A stretch of DNA of 64,000 bases from Paludibaculum fermentans. GTDB lineage: Bacteria; Acidobacteriota; Terriglobia; Bryobacterales; Bryobacteraceae. Under the pieces are notes generated by a model. The model ran no database searches and had not been told where the DNA came from. It saw only the letters and a program-made list of their open reading frames with translations. Shown here one piece after another: positions 7,929 through 15,262 of this stretch. The stretch covers positions 4,852,001 through 4,916,000 of the forward strand of contig NZ_CP063849.1 of NCBI RefSeq assembly GCF_015277775.1. The letters are read 5' to 3'. Position numbers and translations under genes: made by a program. Positions within the stretch are counted from its first letter, which is position 1. Each line of letters begins with the position of its first letter.

Positions 7929-9152
7929 ATGGCTGAAATCGCAATGAATACCCTGTTGTCCCGCCTCCTGCTGCCGACCCTGTTGTTCGCCGGCACCGCC
8001 CTGGCCGAGAAACCGTTTGTTGAGAAGGACGATGTCTTCCCGCTGGACGTGAAACACAACCACGCGTCGAGCATCCTGTATCTGCCGAACGGGGATCTGT
8101 TTGTCTGCTGGTATCGCGGCTCGGGCGAGCGGCAGGCGGATGACGTGCAGGTGATGGGCGCCCGGAAGAAGAAGGGCGCAAAGAGCTGGTCGGCTCCGTT
8201 CGTGCTGGCCGATGTAGCCGGCTTCCCGGACACGAATCCGACGCTGTTCCTGGACCGCGATAAGCGGCTGTGGCTGTTCTGGCAGACGATTGTGGCGAAC
8301 ACCTGGGAATCGGCGATCACGAGCTACCGGGTGTCGTCGAACTACAACGGGGACGGGGTGCCCAAGTGGGACCGGGCCGACATCATGCTGCTGAAGCCGA
8401 ACCACCTGGTGGAGCGCGTGCAGGAGTTTGGTTCGCGGTACACCTCGGGCCGGGAGGGCGACTATTGGAAGCGCGAACTGGAGAAGGCCAAGGACAAGTA
8501 CTTCTCGCGGATGGGCTGGATGAACCGGCCGCACCCCGTACAACTGGCGTCGGGCCGGATTGTGGTGGGGCTGTATTCCGACGGCTACAGCATCAGCCTG
8601 GCGGCGATCAGCGACGACAACGGGCTGACCTGGCACGCGTCCGACCCGATTGTGGGCAACGGCAACATCCAACCGTCGTTCGCGATCAAGAAGGACGGCG
8701 GGTTGGTGGCCTACATGCGGGACAACGGTCCGCCGCCGAAGCGGCTCATGAAGAGCGAATCGAAGGACAACGGCGAGACGTGGACGTTCGCGGAGGATAC
8801 CGATATTCCGAACTCCGGCACAGGCGTGGAAGTGTTGACGCTGAAGGACGGCCGCTGGCTGATGATCAACAACGACACGGAGCGCGGGCGGAATTCTCTG
8901 TGCCTGTCGATCTCGAACGATGAGGGCAAGACCTGGAAGTGGAACCGGCATATTGAACTGGACAAGCGGGCGGAGAAGCCGGGGTCGTTTCATTATCCGG
9001 CGATTGTGCAGGCTGCGGACGGGACGATCCACGCGAGCTACAGCGTGTTCCTGAATCACCTGCCGCAGACGGAGCCGCACAAGACGATCCGGCATGCGCA
9101 CTTCAACCTGGAGTGGGTGATGGAGGGGGATCCGGCGGAGGCAGCCCATTGA
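7929..9152 (+). CDS. Secreted sialidase-like (BNR repeat) protein
   Basis: This 407-residue protein has a signal peptide (NTLLSRLLLPTLLFAGTALA). A six-bladed sialidase-type propeller follows, with Asp-box-like motifs SDDNGLTWH, SKDNGETWT and SNDEGKTWK. Proteins of this kind (exo-alpha-sialidase/BNR domain) are abundant in Acidobacteria and Planctomycetes and many act on sugars other than sialic acid. The Arg triad of true neuraminidases cannot be assigned with confidence, so the substrate is open. Either the ATG at 7929 or the one at 7944 (MNTLL) could be the start; both give a signal peptide. It is divergent from the YCF48-like protein. Confidence 0.82.
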   Translation: MAEIAMNTLLSRLLLPTLLFAGTALAEKPFVEKDDVFPLDVKHNHASSILYLPNGDLFVCWYRGSGERQADDVQVMGARKKKGAKSWSAPFVLADVAGFPDTNPTLFLDRDKRLWLFWQTIVANTWESAITSYRVSSNYNGDGVPKWDRADIMLLKPNHLVERVQEFGSRYTSGREGDYWKRELEKAKDKYFSRMGWMNRPHPVQLASGRIVVGLYSDGYSISLAAISDDNGLTWHASDPIVGNGNIQPSFAIKKDGGLVAYMRDNGPPPKRLMKSESKDNGETWTFAEDTDIPNSGTGVEVLTLKDGRWLMINNDTERGRNSLCLSISNDEGKTWKWNRHIELDKRAEKPGSFHYPAIVQAADGTIHASYSVFLNHLPQTEPHKTIRHAHFNLEWVMEGDPAEAAH

Positions 9153-9176
9153 CACCACGGATGCCGGCGCTATATT
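9149..9176 (+). promoter_or_regulatory. Probable sigma-70 promoter for small membrane protein gene
   Basis: A perfect TTGACA at 9149-9154 is followed after 16 bases by TATATT at 9171-9176. The -35 box overlaps the last bases of the sialidase-like gene. Transcription would start near 9183, giving a leader of about 65 bases before the GTG at 9248. This makes the small gene an independent unit. Confidence 0.6.
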
Positions 9177-9247
9177 GAAGGCGCAGTGAAGCCGCGACCG
9201 GCAGGAAGCGGGCGATCCGGTTCCTCCGGGACGGCTGGGAGGTAACC

Positions 9248-9508
9248 GTGAACAATTCCGTGGTCGTGATTTCCTACCTGATCTCGATGGCTGTTGCCCT
9301 ATTCCTGTTGTGGAGGTTCAGCCACATTCGCTGGTATTGGCATGCATTGGCCGTGGCGGTCGCACTGGGCTTGGGCTTGATGCCACCGCTGGCGCAGGAG
9401 GCCGGGCGCAACTATGACGTCGCGCTGGGCAGCGCGTTCCTGTTCCTGTTGGTGTGGGGCGCGGGTGAGCCCCTGTTCAAGGTGCTGCATTTGCCGCGGC
9501 ATTTTTAG
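9248..9508 (+). CDS. Small integral membrane protein, unknown function
   Basis: The 86-residue protein starts at GTG (9248) after a GGGAGG ribosome site. It is almost entirely hydrophobic, with three predicted membrane helices (about residues 4-22, 30-48 and 58-76), joined by short charged loops (RFSHIRWYWH; EAGRNYD). I do not recognise a family. It has its own promoter and lies alone between the sialidase-like gene and a convergent FAD oxidoreductase. It could be a real conserved small protein; nothing in the neighbourhood indicates its job. Confidence 0.6.
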   Translation: MNNSVVVISYLISMAVALFLLWRFSHIRWYWHALAVAVALGLGLMPPLAQEAGRNYDVALGSAFLFLLVWGAGEPLFKVLHLPRHF

Positions 9509-9509
9509 C

Positions 9510-9530
9510 GACGGGGAGAGTCTTCCCGTC
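9510..9530 (+). terminator. Hairpin after the small membrane protein gene
   Basis: Two bases after the stop codon, GACGGG (9510-9515) pairs with CCCGTC (9525-9530). A second hairpin follows (AAGCC-TGGG-GGCTT, 9533-9546). There is no T-run, so this would be a weak or Rho-assisted terminator or an RNA-stabilising structure, partly inside the dispersed repeat. Confidence 0.4.
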
Positions 9531-9541
9531 TGAAGCCTGGG

Positions 9542-9584
9542 GGCTTGCGGTGGCTCCTCCGCTCCCTTACGGTCGCGGCTCAAT
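9542..9584. repeat. Dispersed intergenic repeat, copy 2
   Basis: This is the second copy of the element at 6769-6810, sharing an identical 27-base block at 9558-9584. Like copy 1 it lies between two converging genes (small membrane protein and FAD oxidoreductase). Its left end includes the AAGCC/GGCTT hairpin. The placement of both copies at 3' ends suggests a role in, or tolerance at, transcript ends. Confidence 0.75.
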
Positions 9585-9629
9585 GTGACTCAATGCGGCG
9601 CAGTTCGCGCGGTTGCGGTTGCGGGCCGG

Positions 9630-11552
9630 TCAGGCGTAGCAGCGGATCTCGAAGAGACGCGCCAGTTCGCTGCCGTTCGTGGCCGAAATCTGCACTCTTA
9701 TGCGGTCTGTCGTCACCGCCTCGAATTGGTGGCGGCGCAGCCTCTGGTGATTCCCTGTCACCGTGGCGAGTTCTTTGCCTCCGGCCAGGATGCGGTAGTC
9801 CCTCACCGTCTCCGGTTGCGGGGCCCGGACGATTCCCTTCGTCACGCCATCTGACGAAGAGAGCGTCAACTCGCGCTGGAAGCCGGTGTCGAACGTCAAC
9901 TGGATGCTCGAGAGCTTCACCGGGCGCGGCCATTGGAGTTCAATCCAGGCGCCATCCGAGGAGAGCCTTCCGGCCCACTGATGGACCTCTTTGCCCGGGA
10001 TGTCGCGGACCCAGCCGTCGAGGATGTTCTGGGCGGGATAGTGCTCCTCGCTGCCGGACGCCTGCACTTTCGCCTGTTTGGCAAGGTCGAGCAGATCTTC
10101 GTTCTTCACTCCGCGTAACGACTGATCCTGGCGCAGCAGTGTCTGCTGGAGCGACTGGACGCGCGGGCGGTCCTGCGCCAGTTGGCGCGGGAGGATTCCG
10201 GCGGAGACACATTGAGCCGCAGCGGTACCGGCCGCCTGCCCGACGCAGGCGCAGGTGGCCATGACGCGGCTAGAGGTGAAGGCCGCGTGGGTGGCGCTGA
10301 TGTTGCGGCCCGCCATCATCAGGTTCGGGACGTTTTTACTGTAGAGCGAACGGAGAGGAATGTTGTAGACCTCGGGCGTCTTCAGCACGGTGTTGGGCGG
10401 CAGTTCGGAGCGGTCGAAGCCTCCCGGCGGGTGGTCGTCCATGGGCCAGCCGCCAATGGCGACCGCGTCGTCGAACTCGCCTTTGAGCAGATCGTGCTGC
10501 GTGAGGAGATGATCGCCCACCATGCGGCGGCTGCCGCGCTTGCCGGGCATCATGCCAAGCCAGTCGAGAGCCCAGTTGGCGGAATCGGGGTGGTTGTCGC
10601 TGTTCTTGATGTAGTCCCAGACGCCGAGGGCGATGGCGAGCAGCTCGTAGCGGATGCGCTCGTTGTCCCAGATGGTGTTCAGGTTGCCGCCCCACTCGAT
10701 CCACCAGTAGCCGTATTCCCAGGTCTTGGTGGGGCGGAAGCGGAGCTGCTCCCTGGTCACCTTGCGAGCCCAACTGGGCGGGGTGAACGGCATGGGGCGG
10801 CCGTAGTCTCGGGACGTAAAGAGGATGCTGGAGCCGAGGGTCTCCTCGTCCGGCTTCTCGGGCGCGAGCGATTCATTGAACTCGGAGCGGGCTTCGCGGC
10901 CGGTGCGCATGAGGGCTCCGGATTCCAGTCCGAGGCGGGAGTCGCCGGTGCAGTCGAGATAGAGCGGCGCGTGGACGCGGTAGAGGTGCTCGCTCTTGTC
11001 GCAGCGGGCCATGACGTGGTCGATGGCTTCGCCCTTTTTGACCACGCTGTACAGGGTGGTCTCCAGCAGGACTGTGATGTTCTTTTCGCGGACCACCTTG
11101 TCGTAGAGCAGGAGGTCCCACATCTCCCAACTGCGCTGCGGGTTGCCGGCGGCGTCGTCGAGGCGGAGTTCCTCGATGAGGCCGCCTTCGCGCCAGCCGG
11201 GCCGGCCGCGGTGGGAATTGGCTCCGACGACGTGCATCTTTACTTCGCTGGAGGAGTTGCCGCCGAGGCGGGAGCGGTCCTGGACGAGGACGACCTTGGC
11301 TCCATTGCGGGCGGCACTGAGGGCGGCGCAGACTCCGGCGAGGCCGCCACCGGCGATGAAGACGTCGGTCTTGAGCTCGACCAGCGTCATGTTGGGTTCG
11401 TGCTGGATGGTCTTGGGGCGATTTTTGGGCGGCGCGACGATGTCGAAGTCGGGCTTGGCCGGCGGCAGGGATTGGGCGTGGAGGTCCTGCGCGAGCACGG
11501 CCAGGGAGTAACCCGAGAAGGGAAAGGCGGTAAGGAGGTCGCGGCGCTTCAT
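9630..11552 (-). CDS. Secreted FAD-dependent oxidoreductase with C-terminal discoidin-like domain
   Basis: The 640-residue protein starts MKRRDLLTAF, a twin-arginine-like signal, consistent with export of a folded flavoprotein. The FAD_oxidored-type core has the dinucleotide motif VFIAGGGLAGVCAALSAARNG (residues about 63-83) and LVQDRSRLGG, then the MMAGRNISATHAAFTSSRVMATCACVGQAAGTAA segment that closes the FAD site. Residues from about 500 onward look like a beta-sandwich F5/8-type C domain (ASGSEEHYPAQNILDG, then W.ELQWPRPVKLSSIQLTFD). Such proteins are common beside glycan-use genes, but the substrate is not known. An AT-rich 54-base gap separates it from hpt upstream. Confidence 0.85.
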   Translation of the reverse strand: MKRRDLLTAFPFSGYSLAVLAQDLHAQSLPPAKPDFDIVAPPKNRPKTIQHEPNMTLVELKTDVFIAGGGLAGVCAALSAARNGAKVVLVQDRSRLGGNSSSEVKMHVVGANSHRGRPGWREGGLIEELRLDDAAGNPQRSWEMWDLLLYDKVVREKNITVLLETTLYSVVKKGEAIDHVMARCDKSEHLYRVHAPLYLDCTGDSRLGLESGALMRTGREARSEFNESLAPEKPDEETLGSSILFTSRDYGRPMPFTPPSWARKVTREQLRFRPTKTWEYGYWWIEWGGNLNTIWDNERIRYELLAIALGVWDYIKNSDNHPDSANWALDWLGMMPGKRGSRRMVGDHLLTQHDLLKGEFDDAVAIGGWPMDDHPPGGFDRSELPPNTVLKTPEVYNIPLRSLYSKNVPNLMMAGRNISATHAAFTSSRVMATCACVGQAAGTAAAQCVSAGILPRQLAQDRPRVQSLQQTLLRQDQSLRGVKNEDLLDLAKQAKVQASGSEEHYPAQNILDGWVRDIPGKEVHQWAGRLSSDGAWIELQWPRPVKLSSIQLTFDTGFQRELTLSSSDGVTKGIVRAPQPETVRDYRILAGGKELATVTGNHQRLRRHQFEAVTTDRIRVQISATNGSELARLFEIRCYA

Positions 11553-11606
11553 ACAGTTAACTATATAAAATTTCAGATGTCAGACAGATGGCAGGTGCCG
11601 AAGGGG

Positions 11607-12128
11607 CTAGGGGACGAGGATGCAGAGGTCTTTGAGATTGCGGTAGCGCTGGTCGAAGTCGAGGCCGTAGCCGATGACGAACTTATCTTCAATGGTGAAG
11701 CCGATATAGTCGCCTTCGACGGCGATGCGGCGGCGGGAGGGTTTGTCGAGGAACGAGGCGATCTTGAGGGAGCGCGGGGCACGCTGGGACATGACGTGCT
11801 GGAGGTAGTTGAGGGTGAGACCTGTGTCGATGATGTCCTCGACCAGGAGCACGTCCTCCTCCTGAATTGGCTTATCGAGGTCCTTGGTGAGCTGCACCTG
11901 GCCGGAGGTGGTGGTGCCTTCATAGCTCTTGGTGCCGATGAATTCGATGCGGACGGGGAGATCGATATGGCGCACCAGGTCTGCCAGAAAAATGAAGGAG
12001 CCCTTCAGAACGCCCACGAGAACGATGGAGCGGCCCTGGTAGTCGGCGGTGATCTGGGCGCCGAGGGCGGCGATGCGGGCTTGGATTTCGTCGTGTGGGA
12101 TGAGGACTTCGATTTTAGGAGACGCCAT
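11607..12128 (-). CDS. hpt: Hypoxanthine phosphoribosyltransferase
   Basis: This 173-residue cytoplasmic enzyme salvages hypoxanthine and guanine to IMP and GMP using PRPP. The PRPP-binding signature VEDIIDTG is at residues 96-103, the LKGSFIFLADL segment at 41-51, and the flexible-loop SYEGTTTSG at 68-76. The length is typical. It is separated from the FAD oxidoreductase by 54 bases and from the upstream peptidase-like gene by 66 bases, so it may be transcribed with either or alone. Confidence 0.96.
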   Translation of the reverse strand: MASPKIEVLIPHDEIQARIAALGAQITADYQGRSIVLVGVLKGSFIFLADLVRHIDLPVRIEFIGTKSYEGTTTSGQVQLTKDLDKPIQEEDVLLVEDIIDTGLTLNYLQHVMSQRAPRSLKIASFLDKPSRRRIAVEGDYIGFTIEDKFVIGYGLDFDQRYRNLKDLCILVP

Positions 12129-12194
12129 GCGATCAGTCTGGCATAACGGGGTGTTCGAAGGAGAGGGCTTGTGCGCCGGAGATCCGGGCCAGGC

Positions 12195-12983
12195 TTAGTC
12201 GGCGGCGCGCAGGCGATTGCTGGGCGGGCCGATGTGGATGTGGGCGGCCGTGGCGCGGCCGGGGATGGCGGTGCGGAAGGCGTAGTAGGGAATCTTCTTC
12301 GATTCGAGGTATTGGCGGAGCCAGACGCCTTCGGGCGTATCGGGGCTGAGGCCGACGTCGATGCGGCCGCGGTGGTCGTAACCCATTGCCTTGTGGATGG
12401 CTGTTTCGCCGTTGGCGCTGATGGGCAGGGCCTTGGCGAACTGCTTCTCGTAGGAGAGCACGACGTCGCGCATCAGGCTGGGGGTGAAGAGGCCGTTGCC
12501 GTCGTAGCGTTCCTGCAGGGGCTTGGGACCCAGGTCTTCGTCGTGGTTGGACTCCATCGCCTGTTCTGCCTTGGCCATGTCGGCGATCTCGCGCAGGAAG
12601 CGGGCACGGGACTCGGCGAGGGTGAGCGTTCGGCGGCGGTAGTCGAGCTCCTCAAGGATGGGCGTGAGTTCGTTGCGGGCGTAGATCCCCTGTTCAATGA
12701 GGGGTTTGACCTGCTCGACGAGGTCCTTGATGCGGTCGAAGCGGCGTTGGGAGGCGGCGACCATCTCGTCGGCCTGTTCGATGTTGATCTCGTCGGGACG
12801 GAGGGTGCCGTAGAGCGTGCGCTTGAGGATCATATCGTCACCGATATCGGCTGCGCTGCTGAGAGCGCGGTCGAGTAGCTGATGACGCGAGTACATGGTC
12901 TGCGCCTGCAAGCTTCCTATGAGAAGGAACGCCAAACTAACAAAACACTTGCGCACTGTTCTTATTGTAGTACGATACGGCAT
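12195..12983 (-). CDS. Exported protein with M15/LAS-like His/Asp motif, unknown function
   Basis: The product of about 262 residues has a signal peptide (RKCFVSLAFLLIGSLQAQ) and a helical middle region with many charged residues (residues about 60-150). Its C-terminal 80 residues contain DHRGRIDVGL and then AAHIHIG. This H-x(4)-D ... H-x-H spacing resembles the zinc site of M15/LAS D-Ala-D-Ala peptidases, so a peptidoglycan peptidase is a reasonable guess, not a demonstrated identity. The start is uncertain: ATG 12983, GTG 12956 (which would sit 7 bases after a TACAAT box) or GTG 12998. It diverges from rsfS over a very short gap. Confidence 0.6.
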   Translation of the reverse strand: MPYRTTIRTVRKCFVSLAFLLIGSLQAQTMYSRHQLLDRALSSAADIGDDMILKRTLYGTLRPDEINIEQADEMVAASQRRFDRIKDLVEQVKPLIEQGIYARNELTPILEELDYRRRTLTLAESRARFLREIADMAKAEQAMESNHDEDLGPKPLQERYDGNGLFTPSLMRDVVLSYEKQFAKALPISANGETAIHKAMGYDHRGRIDVGLSPDTPEGVWLRQYLESKKIPYYAFRTAIPGRATAAHIHIGPPSNRLRAAD

Positions 12984-13007
12984 AAGGAGAAGTTCCACTC
13001 AGAACGC

Positions 13008-13409
13008 TTGCGGAAACCTAAAGAAAACGGGGCAGTAGCTACTGCAGTCGTCACGGAAAGCCCCACGTGGCAGCTTGCATTGCGGGCAGCCGAAGCCAAA
13101 AAGGCAGATGGCATCCGCATTTTGGACCTCCGCGAAATCACCTCCTTCGCCGACTATTTCCTCATCTGCACGGGCACGAACCAGCGCCAGAACCAGGCGA
13201 TCTGGGACGAAATTGCCGTGCGCATGAAGAAAGAGGCCGGCGAGATGCCCATCAACGTGGAAGGCTTCGAGAATGGCGAATGGATTCTCGGGGACTTCGG
13301 CGACCTGATTGTGCACATCTTCTCGGAAGAGAAGCGGGAGTACTACCAACTCGAGCGTCTCTGGCGCGATGCCAAAGACGTGCCGATTCCTCCGGAAGCC
13401 GCCGCCTAA
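13008..13409 (+). CDS. rsfS: Ribosomal silencing factor RsfS
   Basis: RsfS binds protein L14 of the large ribosomal subunit and blocks 30S joining during starvation. The full domain is present: ALRAAEAKKADGIRILDLREITSFADYFLICTGTN, then INVEGFENGEWILGDFGDLIVHIF and YYQLERLW. The start is uncertain. A TTG at 13008 gives 133 residues; the frame stays open back to an ATG at 12882, but that would run antisense through the coding start of the divergent gene. An AAGGAG at 12984-12989 has no start codon at normal spacing, so initiation at TTG or another non-standard codon is likely. Confidence 0.9.
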   Translation: MRKPKENGAVATAVVTESPTWQLALRAAEAKKADGIRILDLREITSFADYFLICTGTNQRQNQAIWDEIAVRMKKEAGEMPINVEGFENGEWILGDFGDLIVHIFSEEKREYYQLERLWRDAKDVPIPPEAAA

Positions 13410-13418
13410 GCAGGCGGA

Positions 13419-13946
13419 TCAACGGCAGACGGCGCCGACGGTTGTCGCCACGCCGCCCTGAGCGGCGAGGTCGCGAAGCATTTGCGCCGCGGCATCCTCA
13501 TTCAGGCTCTTCACCGCATCGGTGACGAGTTCCACGTACCTGCCTGTCCTCAACAGGCCGAAGACTGCGTGTTTGACGCAGATTTCGGTGACAACGCCGT
13601 AGACGACGCAGCGCTCCGCGCCCAGTTCGTCGAGCAGCGCGGGCAGGCCAGGTATCGTAAAACAATCCACAGACTGCTTGGTTAAAACGATCTGGCCGAC
13701 CAGTGTGGTCTCCGGCTTGCGCTGGCCCAGGGTGCCGGCGACGCAGTGGTGCGGCCAATTGGCGAATTCGGGGTCGGTTTCGGTGTGCGCGTCGGCGGTG
13801 GAGATCAGCGGGATGCCGTTGGCGGCGGCGTACTGGTTGAGGCGCGCGACGTTGGGGAGGATGAGCTCGGCGCCGGGGACGTAGAGGGCTCCGGCGGGAT
13901 TGACGAAGTCGAACTGCGTATCGATGTCGAAGAAGACGGTCTTCAT
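13419..13946 (-). CDS. pncA: Nicotinamidase (isochorismatase-like cysteine hydrolase)
   Basis: This 175-residue enzyme deamidates nicotinamide to nicotinate in NAD salvage. The catalytic triad reads as Asp (DID, residues 7-9), Lys90 (LTKQS) and Cys123 (TEICVKHA). Metal ligands are likely Asp52, His54 and a His in the WPHHC.AGT stretch (64-72), which is diagnostic for PncA rather than other isochorismatases. The ATG overlaps the pncB stop as ATGA, so the two are translationally coupled, and their products catalyse consecutive steps. It is the last gene of the six-gene ABC-transporter/NAD-salvage operon and converges with rsfS. Confidence 0.93.
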   Translation of the reverse strand: MKTVFFDIDTQFDFVNPAGALYVPGAELILPNVARLNQYAAANGIPLISTADAHTETDPEFANWPHHCVAGTLGQRKPETTLVGQIVLTKQSVDCFTIPGLPALLDELGAERCVVYGVVTEICVKHAVFGLLRTGRYVELVTDAVKSLNEDAAAQMLRDLAAQGGVATTVGAVCR

Positions 13947-15262
13947 CGTTCGCTCCGGCGGAACTCCTCAGTGAGTTGGATGAGTTCGGCGCTGTGTTCG
14001 ATGCGGTAGGGCGGGTCGCATTCAAAGAGGCTGCGATACTTCTTCGGCAGGCGGTCGAGGCTTTCGCGGGCGTACTGGCGGGCCTCGGAGGCGGTGGGCC
14101 GGTGTCCGACGATTTCGCCGCCCAGCATGACGGGGCGCAGCATGGCTTCGCAGCCCTGCAGGAAGCACTCCGACGCGCGTCCGACGATGTCGTGGCCGGG
14201 GTAGCGGAAGATCTGCTTGGCTCCGGGTACGGTGGATTTGTCGGGACTGATCTTGGCGGTGAAGCGGCGCGAGCCGTTGGCGTCGAGTTCCACCAGTTTG
14301 TAGACGGCGCCATGACTGGGGGCGTCTGAGGACGTCGCGAGTTCGGTGCCGACGCCGTAGGAGTCGATGGGGGCTCCGGTGGCCACGAGCTCGAGGATCT
14401 TGTACTCGTTCAGGTCGCCCGTGGCCATGATTTTGGCATCCGTGAGGCCTGCTTCGTCGAGGATGGTGCGAACAGCGCGGGCGAGCTCGACTAGGTTGCC
14501 GCTGTCGAGGCGGACGCCCCACATGGGCCGGCCCAGCGAAGCGGCGCGGCGCGCGCCTTCCAGGGTGTCGTAGGTATCGATGAGATAGGTGGTGGCGGGG
14601 CCCAGCAGGTCCTGGAGCCGTTGGTAGGCTTCCAGTTCGGTGGGGAAGCTCTGGACCCAGGAGTGCGCGGCGGTGCCGAAGACGGGAATGCCGTAGCGCA
14701 TGCCGGTGAGGGTGTTCGATGTGCCGGTGCAGCCTCCGATGTAGGCGGCGCGGCCGGCGTAGACTCCGGCGTCGGGCGAGTGGGCGCGGCGGGTGCCGAA
14801 TTCGACGACGGAGCGGCCTCCGGCAGCCTCGACGATGCGCGCGGCCTTGGTCGCGATGAGGGTCTGGAAGCCGATGGTGGCGAGCAGGAAGGTCTCGGGA
14901 ATCTGGGCTTCGAGCAGTGGTGCGCGCAGGGTGAGAATGGGCTCACCGGGGAATAACGGCGTGCCTTCGCGAGCGGCGAAGACATCGCCGGTGAAGCGGA
15001 AGGCGCGGAGGGCATCGAAGAAGCCCTCCGGTACACGGTGGAACTGTGGGAGTCCCTTCAGGTAGAGGATCTCTTCCTCAGTGAAGCGGACGTTGAGGAG
15101 GTATTCGAGCGCCTGGTCGAGGCCGGCGGCCAGGATGAAGTTGCGGTTCGGCGGCAGGCGCCGCACAAAGAGTTCGAAGGTGGCCACCTCACCGGTCTTG
15201 CCGGCGCACCAGTAGCCGGCGGCCATGGTGAGCTGGTAAAGGTCGGTGAGTAGCGCGCTCAC
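13943..15262 (-). CDS. pncB: Nicotinate phosphoribosyltransferase
   Basis: The 439-residue enzyme makes nicotinate mononucleotide from nicotinate and PRPP. The N-terminal LLTDLYQLTMAAGYW, the VEFGTRRAHSPDAG motif with the phospho-accepting His161, and the GVRLDSGNL and GVGTELATS motifs (predicted PRPP and phosphate contacts) are all present. The start is a GTG that overlaps the stop of the DUF4340 gene (GTGA), and its own stop overlaps pncA. With pncA it forms a complete salvage route from nicotinamide to NaMN. Why it is welded to a Gld-type transporter operon is not known. Confidence 0.95.
   Translation of the reverse strand: MSALLTDLYQLTMAAGYWCAGKTGEVATFELFVRRLPPNRNFILAAGLDQALEYLLNVRFTEEEILYLKGLPQFHRVPEGFFDALRAFRFTGDVFAAREGTPLFPGEPILTLRAPLLEAQIPETFLLATIGFQTLIATKAARIVEAAGGRSVVEFGTRRAHSPDAGVYAGRAAYIGGCTGTSNTLTGMRYGIPVFGTAAHSWVQSFPTELEAYQRLQDLLGPATTYLIDTYDTLEGARRAASLGRPMWGVRLDSGNLVELARAVRTILDEAGLTDAKIMATGDLNEYKILELVATGAPIDSYGVGTELATSSDAPSHGAVYKLVELDANGSRRFTAKISPDKSTVPGAKQIFRYPGHDIVGRASECFLQGCEAMLRPVMLGGEIVGHRPTASEARQYARESLDRLPKKYRSLFECDPPYRIEHSAELIQLTEEFRRSER

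Noticed and set aside
7512-9158. Minus-strand open frame (548 codons) over the sialidase-like gene
   Set aside because: It is antisense to a protein with a signal peptide and Asp-box motifs; Arg/Pro/His-rich composition marks a shadow.
10182-12146. Long + strand open frame (654 codons) across the FAD oxidoreductase and hpt
   Set aside because: It is antisense to two clear genes; the composition (Gly/Val/Ala/Glu-rich, no motifs) is that of a GC-rich shadow frame.
12882-13007. ATG at 12882 as the start of rsfS
   Set aside because: It would make the gene run antisense over the signal-peptide region of the divergent gene and adds residues not seen in RsfS.
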